A DNA stretch of 64,000 nt from Nematostella vectensis (lineage: Eukaryota > Cnidaria > Anthozoa > Actiniaria > Edwardsiidae): assembly GCF_932526225.1 (NCBI RefSeq), contig NC_064041.1, positions 14,106,951 to 14,170,950 on the forward strand, in the 5' to 3' direction. Below are positions 1 through 12,244 of the stretch, piece by piece. The stretch's first letter is position 1, and each line of letters starts with the position of its first letter. The notes below the pieces were generated by a model. The model did not search any database and was not told the origin of the DNA. It worked only from the letters and a program-made list of their open reading frames with translations. The translations under genes and the position numbers were made by a program.

Positions 1-146
1 TTATTTCTTGCAAATTTGAAACAAATATTAAAGGTTGGCTGGTCTGGTCAACATTTAAACCAACTTTGAATATAAAAGTTTAAATATTCGGCACGATACT
101 AGAGTTACTAAGCCTCGGTTAACTTTAGTTTACATTTTGTTTACAG

Positions 147-3100
147 GGTATAATTCTAGAATTGTTGAGGCTAGCCATGGTTAAACAGCCCAACACTACC
201 GGTTTTCTCATCGACGGCTTTCCCAGGGAGCTCGAGCAAGGACTGGAATTTGAAAAAGAGGTAAAAAACTATATGGGTACCAGGAAGGTCCAGGTTACAA
301 TCGGTATTTTTTATCAGGAATACCGTCTTTTGTTTCTTATTCTTGCCTGAACACTACAAACTCACGTATGCCATGACGTCGGTGTAACCAGTTGCAATGA
401 CCTGCTATTAAACTTCTTTTTTTTTGCAGTTGGCGTTATGTGAGCTCCTTCTGTACTTCGAGTGTTCTCCTGATACCATGAAAGCGAGGCTGTTGAAACG
501 AGGAGAGACGAGTGGACGAGTTGACGACAATGAAGAAACTATTCTCTCGCGCCTGGAAACTTTTATCACCCAGACGATGCCAGTCATCGAGCATTACCAG
601 GAAGAAGGAAAAGTCAAGAAAGTAAGTATTTGGACTACAAATATGTTTTCCTTCAATTTCTTGCCACCTTTCTTCCTTGTTTCTTGCTTGCTTTTTTGGC
701 TCGCCTCTTTCGATGCCTAACGCTCTGATTGTGATTCAGATATCTGCCGAAGGCGGCCCCGACGAGGTGTTTAAGAAGGTGTCACGTGTCTTGGAGGAAC
801 TGCCTAACAGATCGAATGCAACACTTCACGATTTCGATATCATGTTTATAGTCGGTAAGCTCAGAACAGTCGTTCAGAATCAATTGTACCTTTCGGCTAT
901 TCGTGTTTTAGGTCCAACTCCTATTAAAGCAGCCCCTGCAGGTTCTTATTTATAACACCAAATATTACTTTAAATACCCTAAACTCTTCGTAGACGATGC
1001 TCTAAACTTACGACACCCTTCCTGAAAAGTGAGGGAAATTGCTTCTTGAGAAATAATCTACGCTACTAATGTGGACTTCAAAAAAACTCAGTCTGGTTAA
1101 GAATAGGTCCAGTAAAGAACATTATTTTGGTAAGATATGATTTTGCAGTGCTAGATTATTAGAAACGTTTTATCTATTCACAGGCGGTCCCGGTTCAGGA
1201 AAGGCCGAGTTAGCCAAACGTCTTGCCGAGTCATCAGGTAGAACACATCTCTCCATGGGACAACTACTGAAGGAAGAAGCTACAAAGGACACTGACAGGG
1301 GGAGGGAGGTGGCTCAAGCTATTGCCATGGGAACCCTCGTTTCTCCGGTATGATATTCCATTAGATTGTGATCTTTGAATTAGGTATAGCAATCGCCGTA
1401 TCGAAAGATATACCCCCTTTAAATTTTCGTCTTCTTGGTTCACAAACATGAAGTTTAGTCAATGGTATAGTGATCACTTCACCTAAAAGATAGGTTTCCC
1501 AATAAGTACGCAAGGGTGTGGCCATTAGGCACCATGTACCCAGATTAGCGCCAACATTATAAGAAAACATTCTCAGTCGAAGAGACACATGAGTGACCTT
1601 GTTATCCACCCGACAGTATTTCCACGAAAGTTTCCGCGAAATCACGTTTTTTTAGTCGATACAGAGGTTTTGTCATGCCAAAATCACCAAAATGTTTATA
1701 TTCATTTCTTTTACAGGAACACGCACTTAATATCTTGACTGAGAAGATCGTCAGCGACGAGAAGAATCTTGAAGGATACGTAGTCGATGGGTTTCCCCGA
1801 TCGCATGAGCAAGCAAAGAACTTCACAGAGAAGGTAAATAAAAAGTATTAAGAAGGACGAATGACAGTCAGAGTAATTGCAAGAGGACCAACGCTTTAAA
1901 GGAGTACATTTGTTTCAGATTTCATGTAGTTTTTTTTGCGTATTGTCTCTATTTGAAAGGAAAATCGTTGAATGAGCATCTCTTCGGCTGCTCTTTGCAG
2001 GTGTCAGACTTCAATCGAGTCGTTGCTCTGGAGTGCTCTGATGAAGAGATGGAGAGGCTGGCGAAAGAAAAATTGGGAGCAGAACTAAATGAGGAGCAGC
2101 TAAAGACGAGGATAGAGGTGTACCGAGACAACACCATCGCTATGCTGGATGACATAGAAGGTGGAAAAATTACAAAGGTATCTTCTTGGTTATCTCCCTC
2201 CCTCCCTTTCATTCTTTCTTTTCTCCCCTTCCAACTATCTCATGCTTCATTTATTTCAGTCATCACCTTACCTTCCTAACAATCTGGTTGTGATTCAGAT
2301 ATCTGCAGAAGGAGGTCCTGACGAGGCATTTAAAGAAATATCACGTGTCTTCGAAGGTGTCCCTGACAGCTCAAATGCAGCACTCGACGACTTCGACATC
2401 GTGTTCATCGTCGGTTAGTAATTTGTCGTACGAAGACATATCGATTACTTCCCCGATTATATTGCTTTTTCTTAACCTCTGTAAAGTTTCCATGGTGACT
2501 ACTAACAGTGACAAAAAAGTAAAGCTGGAAAAAATGTCTCATCACTGAAGTATCAGAAACGTTTATATTTTTGCAGGAGGCCCCGGTTCAGGCAAGACGG
2601 AATTAGCAAAACTTCTCGCTGAGTCGTCAGGCAGAACTCATATCTCCATGGGACAACTGCTGAAGGAAGAAGCTACAAAGGACACTGACAGGGCGAGGGA
2701 GGTGGCTCGAGCTATTGCCATGGGAACCCTCGTTTCTCCGGTATGAAAAAGTTAATGCAATAAAAATGAAATGCTTGTTTTTTTGTACAGCGCGAATTGA
2801 AATGTGAGTTATGATCAAATACGCTTTACATATAGCTGACTTGACTTGTCAGTGTTTGAGTAAGAGTTAGTAGGTAAGCACTGTCACTTAATATGGTACC
2901 CGCGGGCCACCGTCCTTAGCGGTTCTTTTACACTTTAATAAGTGCGTGCTTATCCGACAATAAATTCAGTCTCCGATGTAAAGAGCCATATTTTTACAAC
3001 TAGCCTAGTTGACCTGAGCCCTGGTCCTGACTTGGTCCTCTTACTTAAGGGACGATGCCTGTACCACTGAAAAAGAAAATCCCTAGTTGACCTGATCTGA

Positions 3101-4180
3101 GTTCGACCCCGTACCACTGAGCTATTGCGTCACTCTCTTGTTATTGTTTGTCACCAATCTCACTTGGGTGTTAAATAATTATAGGAACACGCCCTAGGTA
3201 TCCTGTCAGAGACAATCGTCAGCGGAGAGAAGAACCTCGGTGGTTACGTGGTCGATGGGTACCCACGCTCGCATGAGCAAGCAAAGAACTTTACAGAGAA
3301 GGTAATCACTTCCAAAGCACTAAAGTACTTTCTCACTAGCCTTAGTATCAGCCTGACACAAATATTAGACGCCACATCTGCCGCCCTTTTTAGGCCGCTG
3401 TCAAAATAAATGGTATGCGCAAATTATACCGCTTCAATGACTCGCATGGTAGCACAATTAAAGCACAAATCACATTATATAAATAGTATTTATATAACTT
3501 AGAGCAAAAATACAGTGGTTATATATGCAAGGGTAATAACTTTAGCAACGACAAAATCTGGTGGAGCGTAACTTACATCGCTTCTCAGCGTATATACTTC
3601 GAAGGGAATGATAAGAGGGCCTAACACTCGGGCTACATTCACAAATTCAAGTAAATCATTGAGTGAGCATTTTGTGATGCTCTTGCCTGAAGGTATCAGA
3701 CTTCAATCGAGTCGTTGCTCTGGAGTGCTCTGATGAAGAGATGGAGAGGCTGGCGAAGGAAAAATTGGGAGCAGCACTAAATGAGGAGCAGCTAAAGACG
3801 AGAATAGAGGCGTACCGAGACAACACCATCGCTATGCTGGATGACATGGAGGAAGCGAAAACGACCAAGGTAGTCTATCCAGGTTACAAACAGGTTACAC
3901 TGAAGGGGGGAAGGGCGTGGTCATGAGGGGTGTCGGCCTAGATCTTAAGAGTTGGCTGTTTTAGACCATCCAGAAAAGCTAGAGCCATTGATTGTGTGTC
4001 TTGAAAAGGTTTTGCTGTAACACCACACCACTGGTATTCTGGATGCTGTGGAAGGGGGAAATGACAGCAAAGGTTTATCCTGACTTCTTATTTTTTTCTA
4101 AGATTCCTGCGGCGCAGACCATAGAGGAGGTGTTCGAGCAGACAAAAGGATACGTCACCAAGGCAACCCAGGGGGAATAG
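147..4180 (+). CDS. Adenylate kinase repeat protein (AK5/AK8/AK9-like), 3' part of gene
   Basis: Eleven exons join in frame: 147-260, 430-621, 740-854, 1184-1347, 1717-1833, 2001-2177, 2299-2413, 2577-2740, 3185-3301, 3693-3869 and 4103-4180 (stop TAG). All introns have GT-AG ends. Adenylate kinases interconvert ATP, AMP and ADP. Exons 1-2 give the back half of one kinase domain, with the NMP motif [10 protein letters not shown] and a canonical LID ([10 protein letters not shown]). Exons 3-6 and 7-10 are two further domains with the same exon lengths (115, 164, 117, 177 nt). Each carries the P-loop GGPGSGK and an NMP motif (VVDGFPRS or VVDGYPRS). Their LID is short and lacks the Arg/DDN signature, so they may be weak or regulatory. 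The last exon is a short tail. The 5' end lies outside the window. The family call is firm; which AK paralogue it is remains open. Confidence 0.9.
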
Positions 4181-6445
4181 ACAAATTGCAGTTATAGCTT
4201 TGTTGTAACATATGCCAAGGTTGCCAGGTTGTAGTGGATTGAGAAATATTTGAACTGTCGCCACGTAATATTTATTGTACTTTTCAGTTTGTGCAGTCGA
4301 CAGACTAGAATGGAAGCATTTGGTTAGTTCAGAAGGGATTTAAGTCAAATCTGCTTTATCATAGCCGTCAAAAATATATTTTCTCGTCGAAATAATGAAT
4401 TCCTGACATTTTCTCATTGGATCATTTTAATGATCAAGGAAAAGATTCGTACATCTATTTCCAAAAAAGGTTGCACTCGGAAAATCCACGTGTCTTAACC
4501 CGTAGTGCTTTATGGGTAGTGCTTCATTGTAATTCCTCCAATAAATAAGCAAAAGAGTGTAAATAAATATACATAGGTCTGGAAAGCTGTAAAACGTTTG
4601 TCCACGTAGCTGTAAACACCCAAGTCTTTCAGACAAGGAGCCATTTATATGTTACCCATGAACCACTGCGGGTTGTCATGGATTTATGAAGTCTTGGATT
4701 CTCCAGTGCAACCTTATTTCAAATAGCTGTAAAGCCTTTCGTCTTTACCTAAGGGTGGGTTGTCGGGTAAATCGTAGCCCCTAGAAGATAACTTACCCTT
4801 TAAATTGGCTCTCCTAGTTCAATAGGAACTCGGGAATGATGTAACTACTTGGGATATCAGCGTCGTAGCCAGGATTTTTAACAGGAGGGGGCCCAAAAGG
4901 CCCGGTAAAGGCATTTTCACCTGTATTTCAAATAATGTCTCATACATTTACTGTATTTTTGGCTGCTGGAAGGGGGGGGGGCCTGGATATACATTACGCA
5001 TTTTATAGCACTATATATCCTCTGGAAAGAGGTGGACGTGGGATAAGAGCGGGGGGGGGGGAGGGGAGGGGTCATGCACGGAACTTGAAATTAGCTTAGA
5101 CAAAACTAGTAAACAACAAATCAACATATCTTTCTCATTCCGATAAGAGGCCTTTAGCATCGCACATCTCATATTCTCCAATGTCCTTGGGACTGGTTTA
5201 TAGGCCATAACGTATTTTATTTTTATATATATCCAGACTCGCTTGACAGCTCATACGTGAGAAAGAGTGGTTTTCAAAATCCCATGAAACAAAATGTAAT
5301 TGTTAAACTCTAATAGTCAAGCCAGAACAAAAGAGAACAAAGACTTCAGTGTATTAGTACTAAATAAACTAAATAGTATTTCACGGGTTTTTTAAGACCA
5401 CTCTTTCCCTCCTGACAGGGACATATAATTGTAAATAATTTGTAAGGAACTATGTGTAAAATCAGTTGTGTGCAATCTGTAAGTTTAATGAAGCAGAAAT
5501 AAATCATCAAAAAGTGGTAGAATAAGCGAATAGAATGCTTGATATTTTATATATGCAACAACCGTCTTGTTTTTGGTTTCTAATGGGAGCTGCAGCTCAA
5601 CAAATATCACCACTACTTTGCTGGGACAGAAATACGGGCCAGGTTCTAATGATTATGGAAATTATAATTTAGATCTATTTTTATTACTAAAATAATGTAT
5701 CACAAGTCACATACACAGGATTGGCTGAGGGGGGGGGGGGGTGCGCAGTCATAGGTCTCAGATAGAAAAAACAGAGGATTTAAAGATTCCTTAATAAGAT
5801 ATGACCCACCTTTTGGCCGCCAAGGGGTATAGCGCGCGCACCCTTCGCACCCCCCTGTGTACGCGCCTGTATTATACCTAAACTTAATCAACTCGAACTG
5901 AAGAGCAATAATGCTAATATCTCAAAGAAACACACCACATATTTACACAAGTACAAATACGGAGCTTGCATTAGATACATATTTACAATGGTACAATCAG
6001 TTGTGCAGCATGTACTGATGGCATCTTTTTTAATTATTTTTTTCTAGTCTATAATCCAACAGGACATTGCTTCAATATTTGAAAATATATATTGCAAAAG
6101 CCATATTGCAGAAAAAATATAATCACTTTGCCGTAGGTATTTATTAGAACATAGTAGAAAATAAAAATTCGGAAATAAATAAATAAATCAGCCGTCCTTA
6201 GTGTCAGTCGTCCTCCCCACATCTCTGACTGACTGCGCCGGAGACTTTTTAATTTATATAGATACGAATTTGGATTAAAATTTACTTGTTTTTGATAATC
6301 CTCATTTTTCATTTGCTAAGATTACCTGGCATATAGAGAGAGCGTCGATGTAAATATTTTCTCACATCAGTCTGTGACGCATCAAGCAGTAGGAACAGAG
6401 AAGGGCTCTACTAAAAGTCAAGCCGTTCAACAAATCCTCTAACTC
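4181..6445. other. Intergenic region with low-complexity and repeat relics
   Basis: No supportable gene was seen. The first part is probably the 3' UTR and flank of the adenylate kinase gene; an AATAAA lies near 5500. G runs occur at about 4971-4981, 5051-5060 and 5730-5740. The stretch around 4860-4920 looks like the end of a dispersed repeat. The open frames here are short and resemble no family. Confidence 0.5.
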
Positions 6446-6505
6446 GTGCCTGGCGTCCTGAACAGCGACCTACTGTCCGGTATAAGCAAGCCTCAACACG
6501 AAAAC

Positions 6506-7298
6506 ATGAACACGACTCAAATAGGAGCTAGCCAAGAGGGTCGACAAACATTTATTATAGCAATCGCCACTTGGGGTTTCACAGTTTCTCTACTTAATCT
6601 ACTTGTCATAGTAACCCTGATACTCAACCATCATCTCCGCAGAAAGAGCACTTATTTTATCATCAACCTCGCACATTCGGATGGCCTTTTCGGGGTTACC
6701 CTCTCACCCGTACTCTGCCATGTCCTGCTAAGCTCTAACACCAGCCAGATGTCAATCACAGAAGACAGCTACAGCATGTTCGATGATTCATCTTCTCATC
6801 CCTTGAAGCACTTGATAAGGCATTTCGCCTTCCTGACCTCCGTCCATTTAATGACACTCACCTTCATTGCACTAGAACGCGCATGCGCCACTTTCTGGCC
6901 AACGGAACCCGGATGTATTTGATATGCTGCATAATCACGTGGTGTGAGAGTGTGTGGCATTAGCATCGATAGCACCAATTGTCAACACATTGGCTTCTGT
7001 ATTTGTTTTAATATGGCTTTTAAGCATCGTGGCCTCATATCTTGCAATATTTATCAAAGTGAAGAAAACGTTTAGGCAACACCAGATGCCGACACTACAC
7101 AGGTCTATCCAAAAAGAACGCCGATTTGCTATGACGTTGCTACTGGTTACAATGACGTCAGTTGTGTCTTGGGCAGCCAACATCGTCTTCGTCTTACTCG
7201 TTATAACTGTTCCAAGAGAATGGGACCTCTTCGAGCACATTTGGGTTTTCGTGTCTTGTGGAGTCAAGCCATTACTGGACCCACTGATCTACATTTAG
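6506..7298 (+). pseudogene. Class A (rhodopsin-like) GPCR, frameshifted
   Basis: The first reading frame starts at the ATG at 6506 (MNTTQIGASQ) and runs to a stop at 6920-6922. It holds TM1 (AIATWGFTVSLLNLLVIVTL), a TM2 with a degenerate LAHSDG, and a TM3 ending in ERACATFWPT in place of the DRY region. The TM4 sequence then continues in other frames around 6923-6953. The remainder (6954-7298) carries TM5, a charged third loop, TM6 (VTMTSVVSWAANIVFVLL), and TM7 ending in DPLIYI, a variant of NPxxY, followed at once by a stop. The receptor therefore needs at least one or two frame changes and has no cytoplasmic tail. It could be a pseudogene or an assembly error. The ligand class cannot be told. 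Confidence 0.72.
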
Positions 7299-7304
7299 AA
7301 AGGG

Positions 7305-9085
7305 ACAGATGGTGTGCAAGTGCTCACGGGATAGGCCCGTCTATATACAGCCAACATAGTTCCCACTAGTTGCTCAAGGGATAGGCCTGTCTATATAAAG
7401 CCAACATAGTTCCCACTGGGACACCAATCGCGAAAGTGCTCACGGGATAGGCCTGTCTATATACAGCCAACATATTTCCCACTAGGACACCAATCGCGCA
7501 AGTGCTCAAGAGATAGAACTGTCTATATATAGCCAACATAGTTCCCAATGGGACACCAATCGCGCAATGGCTCAAGGGATAGGCCTGTCTATATATAGCC
7601 AACATAATCCCAACTAGGTGCTCAAGGGATAGGCCTGTCTATATATAGACAACATAGTTCCCAATAGGAACCCAATCGCGCAAAAGCTCAAGGCATAGGC
7701 CTGTCTATATATAGCAAACATAGTTCCCACTAGGACACCAATCGCGCAAGTGCTCACGGGATAGGCCTGTCTATATACAACCAACATAGTTCCCACTAGG
7801 AACCCAATCGCGCAAAAGCTCAAGGCATAGGCCTGTCTATACATAGGCAACATAGTCCCCACTGGGACGCCAATCGCGCAAGTGCTCAAGGGATAGAACT
7901 GTCTATATATAGCCAACATAGTTCCCACTAGGAACCCAATCGCGCAAGTGCTCACGGGATAGGCCATTATATATATATAGCCAACATAGTTCCTACTGGG
8001 ACACCAATCGCGCAAGTGCTCAAGGGATAGGCCTGTCTATATACAGCCAACATAGTTCCCACTAGGAACCCAATCGCGCAAGTGCTCACGGGATAGGCCT
8101 GTCTATATACAGCCAACATAGTTCCCACTAGGACACCAATCGCGCAAGTGCTCAAGAGATAGAACTGTCTATATATAGCCAACATAGTTCCCAATGGGAC
8201 ACCAATCGCGCAATGGCTCAAGGGATAGGCCTGTCTATATATAGCCAACATAATCCCCACTAGGTGCTCAAGGGATAGGCCTGTCTATATATAGCCAACA
8301 TAGTTCCCACTAGGACACCAATCGCGCAAGTGCTCAAGAGATAGAACTGTCTATATATAGCCAACATAGTTCCCAATGGGACACCAATCGTGCAATGGCT
8401 CAAGGGATAGGCCTGTCTATATATAGCCAACATAATCCCCACTAGGTGCTCAAGGGATAGGCCTGTCTATATATAGCCAACATAGTTCCCACTAGGACAC
8501 CAATCGCGCAAGTGCTCAAGGGATAGGTCTGTCTATATATAGCCAAAATAGTTCCCACTAGGACACCAATCGCGCAAGTGCTCAAGGGATAGAGCTATCT
8601 ATATACAGCCAACATAGTTCCCACTGGGACACCAATCGCGTAAGTGCTCAAGGGCTAGGCCTGTCTATATATGGCCAACATAGTTCCCACTGGGACACCA
8701 ATTGCACAAGTGCTCAAGGGATAAGCCTGTGTATATATAGCCAACATAGTTCCCACTAGGAACCCAATCGCGCAAGTGCTCACGGGATAGGCCTGTCTAT
8801 GTACAGCCAACATAGTTCCCACTGGGACACCAATCGCGCAAGTGCTCACGGGATAGGCCTGTCTATATATAGCCAACATAGTTCCCACAGGGACACCAAT
8901 CGCGCAAGTGCTCAAGGGATAGACCTGTCTATATACAGCCAACATAGTTCCCACTAGGACACCAATCGCGCAAGTGCTCAAGGGATAGGCCCGTCTATTT
9001 ACAGCCAACATGTTCCCACTGGGACACCAATCGCGCAAGTGCTCACGGGATAGACCTGTCTATATACAGCCTACCAGGCTCCATT
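7305..9085. repeat. 66-bp tandem satellite, about 27 units
   Basis: The unit runs gtgctcaagg-gataggcctg-tctatatata-gccaacatag-ttcccactag-gacaccaatc-gcgcaa, 66 bp, with point differences. Because 66 is a multiple of three, the minus strand stays open as a repeated 22-residue peptide (MLAIYRQAYPLS and so on). That is a by-product of unit length, not evidence for a gene. A higher-order block that includes shortened units ending in cataatcc(c/a)actaggtgctc recurs near 7500-7620, 8150-8275 and 8330-8455. Confidence 0.92.
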
Positions 9086-10171
9086 AGCAAAGCGCCCAAC
9101 TGCTTGCGGCATAGGGGTGTCTTATTACAGCCTGGAGCCTAGTCCCCACTCGGGCCCCAAGCGCGAAAGTTCTACACGACCAAGAGAACATAAGATAGGG
9201 ATAGAACTGAATCTCCGTAATATCGGCGCGTTATGTCGATTCCCATCCTGGCTAATTTCGGTAACCGCCCCACCACTGTGCGTGAGCATTTTGACTCAGC
9301 CTACCCCAGCGCTTATTTGCATTTGCATCTTGTTGTTTTACGCTGTTTCAACAGACATGAAAGCGAGAAGAAAATTACCTCATTTGCGCCAATACCATTA
9401 AACATATCCCTCTGGCAACAAGGACACAGGTAGTAAGTAGCTGTTAACTTTGGGAATACAATACTTTGAGAGGTGCAATATTTAAAAAAAATGTGAAAAA
9501 TATGCGAACAAAAAGAGACTTCATTAACAAAAACATCGTTCTTCAAACACAGCTTCCGCTTCACTTAATGCTGCTTTTTCGTAGTTTCTCAACATTCATT
9601 ATCTTTCTAGGGTCAAACAAAATCTGTAACTGAGATATAAAAAAACTGCTGGCTAGAAAAAGCCGTACACTTCATAACATACCCTAGCTTCTAGCTAGGG
9701 AATGCTTTTGTGATGAGATATTATTGTACTTATTTGGCATTGTTCTGGATATTTCTATAAATATTGATATTACTATAATTATTTCTATTACTTATACTGG
9801 CTGGAGACGGGGAGTTGAAACGCGGTATCACGGACATGGATTTTATCGCTCGTCGTTACCTTTCTGTCTTCTTGCAAAAAAGTCAAACTATTTAGGGATT
9901 TAGCTTTCTTTGAGTATATTTGCAAATTTTGCTTACTAAGTTTAGACTTCTTTACTTCTTTTGCGATAATTTTTCAGGCTTTTTCTTTTTCATTTCTATC
10001 GAGTTTGCAAAACAACAACGCGCGACCCGCGGGGGAGTAGGACAAAATTAAAGGAAGCAAATCCTCGCGCGCAGTGGTGTGGTGGTGGTCACTAAGAATA
10101 GCCAAGATGGGAATAGATATGGGGAGCGGATACTAAAGAATCCCTCTCTTATCTTATGCTCTCTTAACACT
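9086..10171. other. Intergenic spacer, no gene recognised
   Basis: The first 120 bp look like diverged satellite units (the tail of the 66-bp array). The remainder is AT-rich unique-looking sequence with a GC-rich patch near 10020-10040. Open frames are short and overlap each other on both strands. No family resemblance was seen. Confidence 0.5.
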
Positions 10172-11125
10172 ACAATATTTTGGGCTTCCTGTGCTAAAGG
10201 TCAACAGCTTGAGTTTCCGCTCTATAATTATTTTATTTCCATCGATCACGAGACATCGCAAGCGGTACGATTTTCATACCTTAAACTCCACTATCGTAAA
10301 GGTAGTTATGAAGGTAATAGGCGCAGGACTACCCAAGACCGGCACCAAATCTCTCGCAGCCGCGCTGAGGCATCTTGGCTGCACTGTACACGATGTGGAA
10401 GAACACTGGCGATTCTACTGTGATGAGTACAATGCTGCTTTTGAAGGCAATATTCCAGACTTCAAGAAGATGTACAAAGATGTTGATGCTACAACAGATT
10501 CCCCTGCGTGTTACTTCTACAAAGAGATCTTCAATGCCTTCCCTGACTCCAAGGTGATATTGTCTGTCCGAGAGAATGAAGAAACTTGGAAAAAAAGCTT
10601 GATTAAGACTGATGAAATAATGTGGTCTGTTCTGGAAAGTCCAGTGGTTAAATTAGGTCAACACGTGACCCCAACTGGGAGAAAATGCATTCGCCTCGTG
10701 CAACGAGTTGGAATTCACCTTCAAAATGAAGTAGATTACCGAAAGCACAATGATGACGTCATCGCTTCTATACCAGCCAATCAGCTGCTTGTGTTTAATC
10801 CTAATACGCATGAGGAAGGAATTAATGCTGGTGATGTCTCTTTTCGTTCTACTGACTGCCTGTGTAGGTGCAGTATTTTTTTCTTCGTGAAATAGAGCCA
10901 AGAACGGAAAGATCATCATTCACGCTCTCAGTCGGTTGTGTTTGAACTTTTCCTTTTTAAAATACCACTTTTTTTCGATTAGACCAAGGGAGCTTGGGAT
11001 ACTTTGTCAGAAAATCCAAATCAAATTGTGAAAAGTTTCCTAGCTCCCGTTATTTCATGCTACGGTGTTTTTTTTTTTTTTTTTTCATTATTATTATTTT
11101 TTTTAACTGCGGCGATCCTTTCGAA
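10172..11125. repeat. Direct duplication, left copy (sulfotransferase block)
   Basis: This stretch is a near copy of 13108-14182. It starts at acaatattttgggcttcctg, includes the sulfotransferase-like frame and its 3' flank, and runs past the marker cgattagaccaagggagctt at about 10974 into ctgcggcgatc. The two copies then diverge. Confidence 0.85.
10308..10895 (+). pseudogene. P-loop sulfotransferase-like protein (Sulfotransfer_4 type), 3'-deleted copy
   Basis: The ATG at 10308 (MKVIGAGLPKTGTKSLAAAL) matches the start of the intact paralogue at 13248. The GLPKTGTKSL loop is the 5'-phosphosulfate (PAPS) binding loop of this family, and SVRENEETWKKS is the expected second nucleotide-site segment. 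After LLVFNP, about 108 bp present in the paralogue are missing. The frame then shifts and ends in an unrelated tail of about 30 residues (stop 10893-10895), losing the C-terminal catalytic-fold segment and the membrane anchor. It is probably nonfunctional. The N-terminal three quarters is still open with few changes, so the loss is recent. Confidence 0.8.
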
Positions 11126-11459
11126 AGAACGAACTTTACGAACTTTAAAGACTGGTAGTTTTCTATTTTCTTCTGGAAAGCAGAAAGCAGGGCGTGCGGC
11201 TAGATGCGTCTTCTTTTGCAGGCTACTACTGAAGTTATTCAATCCGCTAGCGTGGGCTTCCTGTGTCAGGCTGGAAGTTATGAATATCATTTGATAATTT
11301 GGTGCCCACAAGTCTGCACCCGCGAGTGTCACTCCCAAGATTGTTCTTTTGTGTGTGTGGTTGTGTATATTAAATCCTATACGAAATTAATGTTTTTCTT
11401 TTTGAAAATGTATCAAAAAGAGAGATAATAACATCATTTTTTTAATCAAAAATGTTAAT

Positions 11460-11700
11460 AGATAGGAGGCGTTTATTAGAGCGGGGCGTTCTTTACAAAC
11501 TATATCAATATATCAACACCACAAACCCAAGTGCAGTGGGGTTCTAGTCTTAGTCAGGATCACGTTAAATTATAGCCTGCGTGGCAACATCGTTAGAACT
11601 ATATGAGGGAGGTTAGAGGGGCGTTTATTAGAGAGGGGCGTTCATTAGATAGGAGGCGTTCTTCAGATAAGGGGCGTTTATACTAGATCATTTACGGTAA
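11460..11700. repeat. Degenerate short repeats of the ggggcgtttattaga type
   Basis: Several imperfect copies of ggggcgttyattagaga occur at about 11465-11490 and 11620-11690. A related motif (gggcgcttat) recurs at 33105-33140 and 56945-56975 inside the duplicated units, so this looks like a dispersed simple-repeat family. No gene was seen from 11430 to 12166. Confidence 0.6.
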
Positions 11701-12166
11701 GCACCTCCTTTAAAAACGACTCCCAACGCACATGCCACCAACAACTACCACGCAAATGTAATGATGAGCGAAGGGAAATATTTAATCTGCACCATAAATT
11801 TATCTTTTTTATCATCTAACATAGAAGGTTGCTTCTGCGAATTTTTTCCGAATTTCTATCAGAAGCTTATGAAAAAAAAAATAGCGGGAAATCTGGGGGG
11901 AAAAATCAAAATATACAAAATTCAAATATCGTGATTTAAGATCAAATTTGAACTACTGTATTTTACTTTTGCCGGCCAGCTTGGATTCTATTGTTATTCA
12001 TGAGCGCACTGGCATTGAGCATGTTATTAAGGACATGCTACTCTGTCATTTGTGTTGCAATTACTTTTAGGTTAAACATTAGATTGACTGGACTATCAAG
12101 GCAATGCGCGTTAACGCGGAGGAATGTTGATTGCCAAATAGAAATGAGCCGTGTGGTTACGGTTAT

Positions 12167-12244
12167 CGCATCCTCGTTCCCAGGGTCTTCTGGGTAATTT
12201 TCAATATGAAAATTACCCAGAAGACCCTGGGAACGAGGTTGCGG
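12167..12244. mobile_element. Short foldback element (palindromic MITE remnant)
   Basis: The arm at 12172-12202 (cctcgttcccagggtcttct...) is repeated perfectly as its reverse complement at 12208-12238, around the 5-base centre aatat. Similarity extends a few bases further out on each side with a mismatch. The whole would fold into a hairpin of about 31 bp. This is typical of a non-autonomous inverted-repeat element; the family is not assigned. Confidence 0.75.

Noticed and set aside
7366-9038. Minus-strand open frames of repeated MLAIYRQAYPLS-type peptides
   Set aside because: They follow from a 66-bp satellite unit divisible by three; there is no start context, splice signal or family.
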